In this document: positions 25,196-36,500 of the stretch, piece by piece
How the letters are laid out: the number at the start of each line of letters is the position of its first letter
Position numbering within the stretch: the first letter of the stretch is position 1
Assembly: GCA_013407085.1 (NCBI GenBank)
Contig: JACCGJ010000671.1
Span: 40,921-104,920 of the forward strand
Direction: 5' to 3'
Origin: Atriophallophorus winterbourni
Lineage: Eukaryota > Platyhelminthes > Trematoda > Plagiorchiida > Microphallidae
DNA: 64,000 bases
The notes under the pieces: generated by a model
Told to the model about the DNA's origin: nothing
The model's database searches: none
Seen by the model: only the letters and a program-made list of their open reading frames with translations
Made by a program: the position numbers and the translations under genes

Positions 25196-27172
25196 ATTGC
25201 CTAATAATTGGCATCGACTTTCTGTCTCACTTCGGTCTCACTGTCGAAGTAAAACAGCGGAGATTAGTAGATACGAAAACCTCTTTACAGGTATCAGGTA
25301 TCACTACTAAAGCCATTTCCTTCGGCATCAAAGCTGTCACCCCAGAAACTTCGACCTTTAGTACTATACTGCATGAATTCCCATCCGTCATGCAGCCTCC
25401 ACGACCGACAGACAAAGTGACCCACTCCGTGAAACACCACATTGTCACTAGCGGACCACCAGTCTCCTTCAGACCTAGGCGACTTCACCCGTCGAAACTC
25501 AAGATCGCAAGAGCCGAGTTTGAGCACATGCTAGAGCTTGGGATCATCCGTCCCTCTTCCAGCTCCTGGTCGTCACCAATTCATATGGTTCCCAAGAAGA
25601 CCTCAGATGACTGGAGGCCATGTGGCGACTATCGTGCACTCAACAATCGAACGGTCCCAGACAGATATCCGGTGCCACACATTCACGATTTTTCTTTGAA
25701 TCTTTGCGCCACAACGATTTTTACTAAGCTTGATCTCGTCCGTGCTTATTATCACATCCCGGTAGCCGAGGAAGACATACACAAAACGGCAGTCACAACT
25801 CCTTTCGGCTTATACGAATTCACTCGGATGCCCCTCGGCCTGAGAAACGCTGTACAAACCTTCCAACGTTTCATCGACGAAGTGCTGCGAGGCTTGCCGT
25901 TCGCCTACGCATACTTCGACGAAGTCTTGATTGCCAGCAACTCTCCAGAGGAGCATGTCGAGCACATCCGTCTCGTTTTAGAACGTTTCGTTAACTACAA
26001 GATAAAGATCAACCCAAGTAAATGCGTTTTCGGCACAGATTCACTGGACTTCCTCGGTCATCGCCTTACTCGATCTGGTATCACACCTCTTCCAGAGAAA
26101 TGCCAGGCGATTTCCGACTTTCCTGTCCCCACAACGGTAAAGCAGTTGCGCCGTTTTATCGGCATGATCAACTTTTACCGTCGCTTTATTCCAAACTGCG
26201 CAAAGATCATTGCACTGCTGACCGATTTGCTCGACTCCAAATCAAAATCACCACAGCTTTCGTCAGAGGCACTTGAAGCTTTTGCCGCATCCAAAAAAGC
26301 TCTTTGCAGTGCCACAGAACTCTCATTCATTGATCCGGAACCAACCTTTCCTTTGTCATTGACGACCGATGCCTCCAATTCGGCTGTGGGAGCTGTTTCA
26401 CAACAACACCACAAGAACACAGTCCGTCCACTGGCATTTTTCTCGCAAAAGCTTAATCCGGCACAAACTCGCTACAGCACATTTGGCCGTGAATTACTTG
26501 CGATATATTTGGCCATACGGCATTTCCGTCATTTACTGGAAGGTTGTGACTTCATTATTTTTACGGATCACAAACCATTAACTTCTGCTCTGCAGTCTAA
26601 ACTTGATCGTCATTCGCCACGCGAGATTCGACACTTAGATTACATCTCTCAGTTCTCTACCGATATTCGTTACGTCAAAGGAGATGCTAACTTGGTCGCC
26701 GATGCTTTATCAAGACCCGACATTTCTGTTTTGTCTTCAGGCACACCATTTGATCTCTCCCTTTTGACTAACCATCAAGCCGAGATTGATGAAATCGAAC
26801 TCGCAAAGTGTCGATCCCTGGATTTGCAGCAAATTCAGTTACCAAACGCCGATGCATCGTTGATGTGCGAGATCTCGACAGGGAAACCTAGACCTCTTGT
26901 CCCTCTTTCTCTGCGACGTGCCATTTCAGATCATTTTCATTCGATGTCTCATCCTGGAAAGCGTGCCACCGTGAGGCTAATCGCAGATCGTTTTGTTTGG
27001 CCGTCCATGAATAAGGATATACGAAATTGGGTCCAGCATTGCATTCCTTGTCAAAAGAACAAGATATCCCGACATACCTTCACACCTTACGTTCCATTTA
27101 GGCATCCCAACTGTCGATTCTCTCATGTGCATCTTGATCTCGTCGGTCCTAAGCCATCATCGAACGGATACT
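25174..27172 (+). pseudogene. pol: Gypsy (CsRn1 clade) pol: RT, RNase H, integrase N-terminus; interrupted
   Basis: One open frame covering the end of protease ([11 protein letters not shown]), reverse transcriptase ([42 protein letters not shown]), RNase H ([32 protein letters not shown]) and the integrase zinc-binding and first catalytic region ([35 protein letters not shown]). The RT active site reads YFDE (25912-25923) instead of the canonical YxDD, which should impair polymerisation. The frame stops only because a BEL element inserted at 27173; integrase resumes at 30055. Confidence 0.92.
27168..27172 (+). other. Target-site duplication of the nested BEL element (left)
   Basis: atact, repeated at 30050-30054. 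The Gypsy integrase frame reads through when one copy and the insert are ignored. Confidence 0.9.
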
Positions 27173-27748
27173 TGTAACGTCTGTGACGTGAGTAACGCGT
27201 ATTCCACCCGTTTCTTAGTTCGACAAATTCAAAACCACAATTCGGATGTTATACGGTACTGTAATTAGCAATAATTACAACAACAATAATTATACAAACC
27301 TCAACTGTATAGGAACGTACAGCAAACAGTGGAGTCAAAATACTCCAGAATCAATTATATCAATGCAAACAAGTTCAATGACGACCTGAGATATAAATAG
27401 AATAAAAGGAGTTACCAAAATTGCCGTCCAAAATGTCTATCAAAGACAAGACACCCAAAAGTGGTGTCTAAATACAAGCCAAATACAAGTGCCCAAAATG
27501 ACAATCAAATTTAACAACAATGACCGACAATGGCTTCAACAATGAATTAAAACAAAAGCTTCACCAACTATGTGAACAGAAGATTTCCAATAAAATAATT
27601 ACAAAAAGAAATGTTTTATATCAAAATACTGTAGGAAAATAAAACACAAGCAAAATCTATTTCTCAAAATTCAAGTTTTGTAACCAAGTTCAAAATAAAA
27701 AGAATGTTGAAGGGAAAGGAAGAATTTCAAACTACTTTGAACCTTACA
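27173..27748 (-). repeat. 3' LTR of the gag-only BEL element
   Basis: Starts tgtaacgtctgtgacg and ends ccttaca on the plus strand; near-identical to 29473-30049. The purine-rich GGTCGGAGG just inside it (minus strand) may be the polypurine tract. Confidence 0.9.
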
Positions 27749-27834
27749 CCTCCGACCAAATTCTTTCTAGGCTTAACTATACAACGATTGTTCGAAGAAT
27801 ACCCTAACGAATTCCGTGCAGCAAATGACTTTAT

Positions 27835-27950
27835 TTAGTGGCGAGTCACACACGCCACGTCGCATTGCCATCATTGGACACAGGTGGCTTTTTATAGGGA
27901 AATAGTTTGCCAGACTAAGACCCACCACGTCCTCCGGTTCTGCCACCGTC
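27835..27950 (-). repeat. Captured RTE 5'-leader fragment inside the BEL element
   Basis: Read on the minus strand, 'CCCTATAAAAAGCCAC', 'CCAATGATG', and 'GTGACTCGCC' match the RTE leaders at 45.10-45.17 kb and 54.2-54.3 kb, with divergence. It lies between the gag stop and the 3' LTR. Confidence 0.65.
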
Positions 27951-27952
27951 CC

Positions 27953-29116
27953 CTACAAGTAGCTTATGCATGCAACCCCGCCCAAACGAGCCTTGTGTAT
28001 TTCATCCTCAAATAGCGACATCTTGCGCCATCTAAACAACTCTAATCTGCAAATTGAAATAAGTGTATCCGGTGTCCGAAACACAAATGGCTTATCGGGT
28101 ACACAACCGAACGTCTTGCGCCACTCATATGAATAGTCACGCCGACTATCTGTCGCCCCCACTTCGGCTGATTCACTGTCATGTGAACGAGGCCTACTAT
28201 TCGTTTTGGCTGATTTGGTGTCAGGTGAACCAGGCTTAGTCTCCATCTGATCCGAATTAGTGTCAGAAAATTCAGTCACAAAATCCGACTGAGCTAATTC
28301 AGTGTCAGGTAACTCAGCTTCGTGAGCACAACCGACAACACAAGCATCAAGATCCTTCAACTTTACATCAATAAAAACCCTTTCTTGACAATCAGTCACA
28401 AAATCCGACTGAGCTAATTCAGTGTCAGTTAACTCAGCTTCCCGAGAACAATCGACAGCACAAACGTCAAGACCCATCAAATGTACATCGATAGAAACCG
28501 TTTCTTGGCACTCAACGATGCCAACTTGCCTTGCTATAAAATCCTTTTGGCAACATTTACACAACTGACCAAATCGACTCCAATCAATAAGAGCTCGACG
28601 TGTCACAAAGTCTGTGAGTTGCTGAAAAGTAATTTCTAATCCCTCGCAGTATACAGCATTCTTCAGATCAGTCCACTGTTGCTGGAACACAGCCGGTAAT
28701 ATATGCACAATATACTCTAAAGTGTCACTTGCATTCAAAACCGCCTGGCACTCCAATAGAGTGAGGGCAACCTGACATTTATGCATTGAGGAGGCAAGAA
28801 CAGCGAAGCCTTCTGACTGGCCAATCAATCGTCGGGCCTCTCCAAATAACTCATCTAATACTGAGTGGGCCACAGTACAAGCTAGGTCTGAAGCTCGTTT
28901 ATGACAGGTACCATGAGTTAATTTCAAGATTGTAGCATTAGCAATCGCTAAATCTTGCTCCAATTCAAGTGCCCGTTTAGAAGTTGCACAGCTACAGTCG
29001 AGATCATGTCTACCAACAGATGGAGATTCAAAATCATCCGCACCATTGTGACTATCTTTTAGGGACTTAACCGAACCACGCACTAAACTTGCTAAATGTT
29101 CGGGCATTTTATACAA
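27953..29116 (-). CDS. gag: BEL-type gag-like protein (387 aa)
   Basis: Residues about 45-75 (SKRALELEQDLAIANATILK) look like the coiled-coil start of BEL gag. Residues about 95-190 (CQVALTLLECQAVLNASDTL, HILPAVFQQQWTDLKNA, FVTRRALIDWSRFGQL) align with the same region of the autonomous BEL at 34.2-34.4 kb. The C-terminal half differs: no CCHC zinc knuckles, but two tandem 41-residue repeats (minus strand 28513-28268), each ending near EAEL.DTELAQSDFVT. The frame is intact, so it could still be translated. An alternative start is MPEHLASL four codons in. Role in packaging is inferred from gag homology. Confidence 0.75.
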   Translation of the reverse strand: MYKMPEHLASLVRGSVKSLKDSHNGADDFESPSVGRHDLDCSCATSKRALELEQDLAIANATILKLTHGTCHKRASDLACTVAHSVLDELFGEARRLIGQSEGFAVLASSMHKCQVALTLLECQAVLNASDTLEYIVHILPAVFQQQWTDLKNAVYCEGLEITFQQLTDFVTRRALIDWSRFGQLCKCCQKDFIARQVGIVECQETVSIDVHLMGLDVCAVDCSREAELTDTELAQSDFVTDCQERVFIDVKLKDLDACVVGCAHEAELPDTELAQSDFVTEFSDTNSDQMETKPGSPDTKSAKTNSRPRSHDSESAEVGATDSRRDYSYEWRKTFGCVPDKPFVFRTPDTLISICRLELFRWRKMSLFEDEIHKARLGGVACISYL

Positions 29117-29238
29117 AAGGATTCAAAGGGAAAAAAGGAAACAAATAAAAAGGGACGTCACCGATATTGTAAACTGAATCGATTCGCGAATCTTCAACTG
29201 CACTTCTCGCCAAGTTCGAGAAGAATCAAATTTCAAGT

Positions 29239-29472
29239 TCAGTACTGTATTTTCTCCAATTGAGACAAATACGATACAAATCGAATTCCAAGATGAGTAC
29301 TGCTTCAACGAACCAAATTGAGTACTTCCAAAAATTGTAATGCTTCGACGCACCAAGTTGAGTACTGTATTTTCTCCAATTGAGACAAATACGGTACAAA
29401 TCGAATTCCAAAATTGAATACTGCTTCGACGAACCGAAGTTGAGTACTGCTTCAACGCACCAAGTTGAGTAC
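29239..29472 (-). repeat. 120-bp tandem repeat in the BEL leader
   Basis: 'agtactgtattttctccaat' occurs at 29241 and again at 29361, with the following ~85 bases also repeated ('gagacaaatacg.tacaaatc'). A third partial unit abuts the 5' LTR. Confidence 0.8.
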
Positions 29473-30049
29473 TGTAACGTCTGTGACGTGAGTAACGCGT
29501 ATTCCACCCGTTTCTTAGTTCGACAAATTCAAAACCACAATTCGGATGTTATACGGTACTGTAATTAGCAACAATTACAACAACAATAATTATACAAACC
29601 TCAACTGTATAGGAACGTACAGCAAACAGTGGAGTCAAAATACTCCAGAATCAATTATATCAATGCAAACAAGTTCAATGACGACCTGAGATATAAATAA
29701 GAATGAAAGGAGTTACCAAAATTGCCGTCCAAAATGTCTATCAAAGACAAGACACCCAAAAGTGGTGTCAAAATACAAGCCAAATACAAGTGCCCAAAAT
29801 GGCAATCAAATTCAACAACAATGACCGACAATGGCTTCAACAATGAATTAAAACAAAAGCTTCACCAAATATGTGAACAGAAGATTTCCAATAAAATAAT
29901 TACAAAAAGAAATGTTTTATATCAAAATACTGTAGGAAAATAAAACACAAGCAAAATCTATTTCTCAAAATTCAAGTTTTGTAACCAAGTTCAAAATAAA
30001 AAGAATGTTGAAGGGAAAGGAAGAATTTCAAACTACTTTGAACCTTACA
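29473..30049 (-). repeat. 5' LTR of the gag-only BEL element
   Basis: 577 bp, TG..CA, nearly identical to 27173-27748. Its 3' half resembles the LTR at 33.1-33.3 kb in reverse orientation (for example 'gaggtttgtata', 'aattacagtaccgta'). Confidence 0.9.
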
Positions 30050-30054
30050 ATACT

Positions 30055-30812
30055 CATTCATCCTAACGGCGATTGATCGTTTTACTCGATGGCCGATTGC
30101 TGTTCCGATCAAAGACACATGTTCAGAGACTGTAGCACGCGCCTTCGTCGAACATTGGATTGCCAATTTTGGCACACCATCTGTCATCACAACCGACCGT
30201 GGCGCTCAGTTTCAATCGACTTTGTTCCGAGATTTGACGCGACTCCTTGGCTGTCAGCACATACGAACCACCGCCTACCACCCTAACTCGAACGGATTGG
30301 TTGAACGCTTCCATCGGCAGCTTAAAGCCTCTTTAGCTTGCCAGCCTGATCCTAATAAATGGACTGAGAATTTGCCACTTGTTCTTCTTGGAATACGTTC
30401 CGCTATCAAAGAAGACATGCAGTGCTCAGCCGCAGAGTTAGTTTTTGGTACCGCCTTGTGTCTTCCCGGTGAACTCGTTGTGCCTAGCCAGTCACCACTT
30501 CCGTCGTCAGATTACATTTCTCGCTTGCGCACGTTCATGTCCAAGTTGGACTTTACGCCTCCTCGTCAGCGCATTATCCACCAACAGAAATCACCTCATC
30601 TTAATACGTGTGATTTTGTTTTTGTGCGACGCGACTCTGTTTGTAAACCTCTCCAGCCATCCTATCGCGGACCTCACAGAGTTATCGAGCGTAAACACAA
30701 GTTCTTCGTTTTGGATATGAATGGTCGACGTGACACAGTTTCTATTGACCGCTAAAAAACCCGCTTTTGTCGAGCTTAAGCCGCAATCTCCACCAAGCAT
30801 CACTACGCATCA
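30055..30812 (+). pseudogene. pol: Gypsy integrase core and C-terminus, downstream of the insertion
   Basis: Carries the remaining catalytic residues of the DDE integrase: the Asp in VITTDRGAQFQ and the Glu in NSNGLVERFHRQLK, with AIDRFTRWPIAV in front. It ends near VSIDR at 30755, where a stop replaces the expected continuation, and Gypsy-like codons fade at about 30812. No 3' LTR follows; CR1 sequence takes over. Confidence 0.88.
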
Positions 30813-31445
30813 ATGATCTGGAGCAGTTTAAATCGGCTCGTCAGGGAATACGAGATAAATCTCGTAACATCCTGGTGCTTAATCAGGATGAACCCTATAT
30901 ACGCGAAGCCAAAACGCGTAAGTCACTTGACCGGAGTTGTATAAGAAATCTGCTCCGTAAGGTTGGTATGCGTCCAGATACGCCACTAACGCGTGTTCAT
31001 CGTGTTGGCGTGTGAAAGGGTGCCAAAATTGAGTCCATCCACTCTCCAAGACCACTTTTAGTTGAATTTCTCTTGCAGTCTGAGCGTGACCAGTTCTTTG
31101 CAAGTTACATTGTTTTAAATGAAACTAACAAAAGGAAACATGTTGTGGTGCCCGACGACAAGAAGGAATCCAACAGGTCAAAGAATTCACGTTATGATGT
31201 AAATTGTAACAGAATGCGCTGTTCTTCAGAAAAGGATGGCTCTTTGCCAAGTATGGAAATCACGGATGGATCTGGGGATGAAAACGATAATCACCGTATT
31301 GTCCCTGAAATTCCACAGCTCGTGATTAGTAACCTCCAAGGTACGGCAGAACTTCAGGCCGCGCAAGGCGAATCCACTCTCTTAAGCAGCACACCAAAAA
31401 ACGTGCTGACTCCTCGGGTATTAAGCCCGAGGATCAACCTGGACT
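30813..31445 (+). pseudogene. CR1 LINE ORF1 remnant
   Basis: INDLEQFKSARQGIRDKSRN, ILVLNQDEPYIREAKTRKSL and LLVEFLLQSERDQFFASYIV resemble the nucleic-acid-binding part of the CR1 ORF1 at 38.3-38.6 kb. One stop at 31015 splits the frame; the second half runs to 31447. The N-terminal zinc-finger part is missing. Confidence 0.65.
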
Positions 31446-31449
31446 AAGT

Positions 31450-32803
31450 GTGAATATATCGCGAGACACCGTCGCCACAGTGATATACGGAAACTCATGT
31501 AGTATCCGAAATAAGTGGTCTGAACTCTCCATCCTAGCGCATGAGTTACGACCGCATGTAATAACACTGTCCGAAACATGGCTATCTGAAACTGGCCATA
31601 TTCCTGACTCAATTTGTAGTAGTTATTCTATGGTCAGATGTGATAGACCAGGTGAACTAAACGGGGGCGGAGTCGCTATATTTCTCAGACTAGGTCTTCG
31701 AACTTCAGAATCGAGCGTTAGGCTTAGCACGCACAACGTCCAACTTAGCTCATGTATCATTCAATCTTACAAGCAATCAATGGTTATAGCATGCGCTTAT
31801 ATGAGCCTGCAAGCAGGACCTCAGGACTTGCAAAATTTGCTTGGCAATCTCAGTTTGCTGCACACGCTGGGGTCCCAGGTTCTTATAGTTGGCGATTTTA
31901 ACCTAACACATATATCTTGGCTGAACCAGTGCTGTTCATCTGATAAGATGTCTGAGGACTTCATCGAATGGACTCATATGCATGCCATGAGTCAACATGT
32001 CAATGAGCCCACAAGATTCCGCCAGGGCTGCTTACCTTCGATACTGGTTCTCGTTATCTCTTCAAGCGAAGAAATGGTTCGTCAGGTAGATTATCTCACT
32101 CCACTAGGAAAAAGTGATCACGTGATAAAATTCCAACTAAGACTCAGGTATGAAAAACCTCCTTCTAAACTGAGGCGCAATTTTAATCGCGTAGACTGGG
32201 AAGTCGTCTCAGAGGAAGCTTAAAAGATCTTGTCTCAATATGTAGGTGATGATATAGCAACAAACTGGCAGCTTATACACCACTGCCTGTCTACCCTGCA
32301 AGATAGGTTTGCACCGTTGATGCACGTCAAGCAACGCAACAAGCCACAGTGGTGGACACCTGCGATGCGACGAGTGAATAGAATGAGGGACCGTGCCTGG
32401 AAAACTTACAAAGCTTCTCAGACACAACGGTCCTGAACAAGGTATAAAATAGTCAGAAATAAGGCTATGGGAATCCAACGCAAAGCAAAACGTGACTTGA
32501 ATCACGGTTGGCACGCGATATAAAGCAGTGCCCAGAGCGTTACTATAGATATGCCCAATCCAAAGGCAAAACGCGCGATTGGATTGGCAACCTTCAGCAG
32601 GAAAACGGAACTCAAATAGTTTCAGATTCAGAAAAGGCTTCGGCCTTTCTCAAACATTTCCAGTCTGTTCAGAGGCTTGATCGCCAAATAGATCCGCCTA
32701 ACATGCCAACCATCAAAAGGCCTGATATCGTTACTCCACTTGAGGAGTTATTTTTCACTGATGATGAGGTTAAACTTTCTCTTGCTGTAAATGACAAAAA
32801 ATT
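31450..32803 (+). pseudogene. CR1 LINE ORF2, endonuclease and linker, cut off by the BEL LTR
   Basis: Starts just after ORF1. The endonuclease includes VIYGNSCSIRNKWSELSILA, ITLSETWLSE, IVGDFNLTHISW and LGKSDHVIKFQL. Frame breaks at 32223 and about 32440; the linker then reads PQWWTPAMRRVNRMRDRAWK and stops at LSLAVNDKK where the BEL LTR begins. No reverse transcriptase core remains. Confidence 0.85.
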
Positions 32804-33303
32804 TGTGTAAAATTCCTTATTTTTCTATTTAAACAAATTGATTTTTACTCAATTCTTCACAGTTTTACCTATTTGTGTATATATTTTTTGATACTGTTCG
32901 ATCCACTTGTACACATTTTTTGTTTTGTTGAACTAATTGATTTTGCTTGGCTGCCATTAAATTCCACATATTTTTGCACGTGGTATTTGGGCTCATTTTA
33001 TTGTTTCAATTTGGACACCAATTTGTGTGTCATTTGTTGTTTGATACGGAAATTTGGACGACAACATTGGTAAATTAACTATTTCTAGTTTTTATGCGTC
33101 AGGTCGTCATTTTCATTGAATCTATTATTGCTGGAGTTTTGACTCCATTGTACCGGTGCGTTCCGATATAATTGAGGTTTGTATACCATTATTATTGTAA
33201 CTGTCATTAATTACAGTACCGTAGTAAACCCAAATCGTGGTTCTGAATTTGTCGAACTAGGGACGGGAGATCTACGCGTTAACTAACGACATTGGTCGTT
33301 ACA
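32804..33303 (+). repeat. 5' LTR of the autonomous BEL/Pao element
   Basis: Begins TGTGTAAAATTCC and ends GGTCGTTACA. Its second half shares blocks with the inverted LTRs at 27.2 and 29.5 kb. The leader that follows (gtactcaatttggg) matches the leader of the gag-only BEL, so both probably use the same primer. The left boundary is inferred. Confidence 0.75.
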
Positions 33304-33537
33304 GTACTCAATTTGGGAACTGGATTTTGGTTCTTCTCCAACTGGACGAGAAGTATTCGTTTTCTTCCCGAACTTGACGGGAAGCACTCAAATCGAATTG
33401 CACAATTGGATACGGTCAATTGGATCGCCAATCCAGCGGAACGAGGATCAACTTGGACCCTCGTACATCTACTCATTTCTGTTCAAACATTGGTGACGTT
33501 CTTGCCTTTTTTATTTTGTGTTTCGCCATTTTTGATA

Positions 33538-36500
33538 ATGCCACGTAAATCGAAACGTCTGAACATTACTGATAAGCTTGCCTGTAATAATGATAGTGAC
33601 ACTGTTGGTTCCGCCTCGCGTAGCTCTTGTATATCATCTCGAGGTAGTCCTAATTTCGACTCTAAACATGGGCCGTCTGTGCGTGAGCTCGAATTAGAGA
33701 GAGATTTAGTGATTGCTAAGGAGACGATAGCTCGTTTGGGCGGATGCAGTGTCAACGACAACTATGTTGCTGAAGTTCCGGTTAATCGACATATTGAGTC
33801 GGAAGCGGTGCGAGTGTTGTCACAAAGGGTCGTCAACGATGTTGCTTCATTGCCTAGGGTAGAGTTATCTACATTTGATGGCAATTCGGTGGATTACTGG
33901 AAATTTATTCGGCAATTTGAGTGTTATATAGAATCGAAAACTTGCGATTCCGGACAGCGTTTGCTATATCTTATGTATTATTGCCGAGGCAATGCTCGAA
34001 AAGCGATTGATGCTTGTGTGATGCTGTCGCCTGAAGACGGGTATAAAAGAGCACGCAGCATCCTACAGGAAATGTTTGGCCTGCCTCATGTCGTTGCACG
34101 CTCGTTATTGACCGAGGTGTTGAGTGAAGCAGCCAAAGTAAGAAGCGATTCGGATAGTCTGTCAAACCTTGCTTTGAAGATGGAAAGTTGTCAGATTGCT
34201 TTAAAGCAAATGCGCTGTGAAGCAGACTTGAATTCTGTCACCACCTTGGAAGGATTGGTCAAATGTTTGCCGGCTGGACTACAACAGCAATGGGCTGAAC
34301 TGGCAGATGCGATTGCCGCTGATGGGTCAGAAGTTGACTTTGCACGTTTATCCGAGTTTGTCTCCCGCAAAGCGAGAATCGCCAGGAGCAGGTTTGGCAT
34401 GCTCATTAATGAGACTAAGCCATCGGAGAAATTGAAATTGTCCGAAGGACGGAGAGTGTACATGACCACAAGATACTCCCCATCAATGCGAATAGAATGC
34501 TACCAGTGTAAAGGACCTCATCGAATAGAAAACTGCCCTACATATCTAAAGGCTGATGTGAAAGACAGATGGGCTATTGCTAAGCAACACGGTATGTGCT
34601 ACGTTTGCTTGAACCGGTCTCATAAAGCATGCGACTGCAAGGTGCCGACTGTTTGCTCCGTCGAAGGGTGTGGTAGACGTCACCATTCGTCTCTACATTA
34701 TAATCGTATAAGTGAGCAACAAAAAACTATTAATTACAGTGCTACTGCTCTCAGTCCAGCAGTAAGCCTGGGTTACCTGACGGTGAAAATTGACACGCCT
34801 GTGGGGCTTGTTCCAGTCGTAGCGTTACTCGATAATGGCTCGGATACCACTCTGATCTCACAAAGATTTGTTGAGAAATTCGGTATGCCTAGTGTCGCAG
34901 TTGATGTGTCGATAACCTCGCTCGGTTTGCATCGAAAATTGAAAAGTTCAGTATTGAGTTTCAATGTACATTCCGTTGACGGGGATGAAGTAATTCATGT
35001 TGCCGAAGCGTACACGGTTTCCAAGTTACCTGAAGTAACAATGAATTCCCCGAATAGTATCATCGCAAGATATGATCATTTGAAGGATCTAACATTCTCG
35101 GAGAATGTTGGACAAGAAATAACCTTGCTGATTGGATGTAACGTTCCGGAAGCGCATTGGGCGTTGGAACAGCGATTAGGAGGCAGGCGCCGTCCATTTG
35201 CAACGAAAACATTGTTGGGTTGGATTTTGCAAGGACCGGCATGCCAAGACTCGAAAAATGTCTTCAGTTTAAATTCTTCTACGGATGAAGGGTCCATCGA
35301 TGAATGTATCAGGAGGCTATACAATACTGAATTTGCGGATATTGCCACAGAAGGCAAGGAACGATCGCGTGAGGATGAAGAAGCATTTTCTCTAGTAAAA
35401 CGATCAAAATTTATTGACGGTCACTTCCAGGTGCCGCTACCATGGAGGGGTGATAGACGTAAACTTACCGCAAATTATTGGATAGCGGAAAAGCGCTTGG
35501 GCTACTTGAGGCGTCGATTCGAACGTGACAGTGCGTTATTCGAACGCTACAACAAGATAATGGCACATCATTTGACTACTGGTTATATCGAAACCGTTCC
35601 GAGTAATGCAGATGAGAATCATGCTTGGTATTTGCCTCACCATCCTGTTTTCAATCCTAAGAAACCAGAGAAGCTTAGAATTGTGTTCGATTGTGCTGCT
35701 AAACACAACGGTGTATCGTTGAATGATGCCCTACTTCAAGGACCAAATCTGACAACAAATTTGATCGACGTGTTGATACGCTTCCGCTTACACGCCTATG
35801 CCGTCGCCGCTGATATCGAAGAAATGTTCTTACAGGTAAAGGTGCCAGAGAATGATAGAGATGCTCTTCGAATTCTCTGGTGGGACAAAAATGACATTTC
35901 GGGTCCCATTAAAAGGTTTCGGATGACGGTTCATCCTTTTGGTGCAACGTCGTCTCCATTCTGCGCAACGTTCGCACTGCGCAAAACGGTTGAGCAATTC
36001 GGGCATCTATTTGAAAGGAAAATCGGAGACTACGTTTCAAGAAATTTTTATGTGGATGACTGTTTGATATCAGTGCCTACTGAACTCGAAGCAAAATCCT
36101 TGGTGAAGCAGTTGTCTGCATTGTTACGAATGGGAGGGTTTCGTTTGACAAAATGGATTTCCAATGATCGTAATTTACTTGAAGATGTACCGGAGGACGA
36201 ACGCGCACCTAATGTTCGAGTTATCAGCCAAGATAAGCTTCCGACCGAAAGGATGCTGGGTGTTAAGTGGGATGCAGACACTGACGAATTCGCATTTGAT
36301 CTGAATCTGTCAAAACGCCCAACGACGAAACGAAGTTTGTTGTCAGTTGTAAGTGGGTTGTATGACCCACTTGGCCTCATGAGTCCTTGGATTTTTCCTG
36401 GGAAGGTTTCACTACAAAATTGTTGCAGAAAACCTCTGGGTTGGGACGAGACGATGTGTGATGATATTCAACTAATGTGTGATAAGTGGATCAGTAGCAT

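Larger units (their letters stand above)
27173..30049 (-). mobile_element. Complete non-autonomous (gag-only) BEL/Pao LTR element
   Basis: LTRs of 576 and 577 bp at both ends, both with TG..CA termini when read on either strand, flanked by 5-bp duplications, with only about 1.7 kb of internal sequence. It carries a gag frame and no protease, reverse transcriptase or integrase. The LTRs are almost identical, so the insertion into the Gypsy element is recent. An autonomous relative lies at 32804-37790. Confidence 0.9.

Noticed and set aside
27749..29472. The gag-only BEL frame as a host gene.
   Set aside because: It lies between two matching LTRs and aligns with the gag of the BEL element at 33.5 kb.
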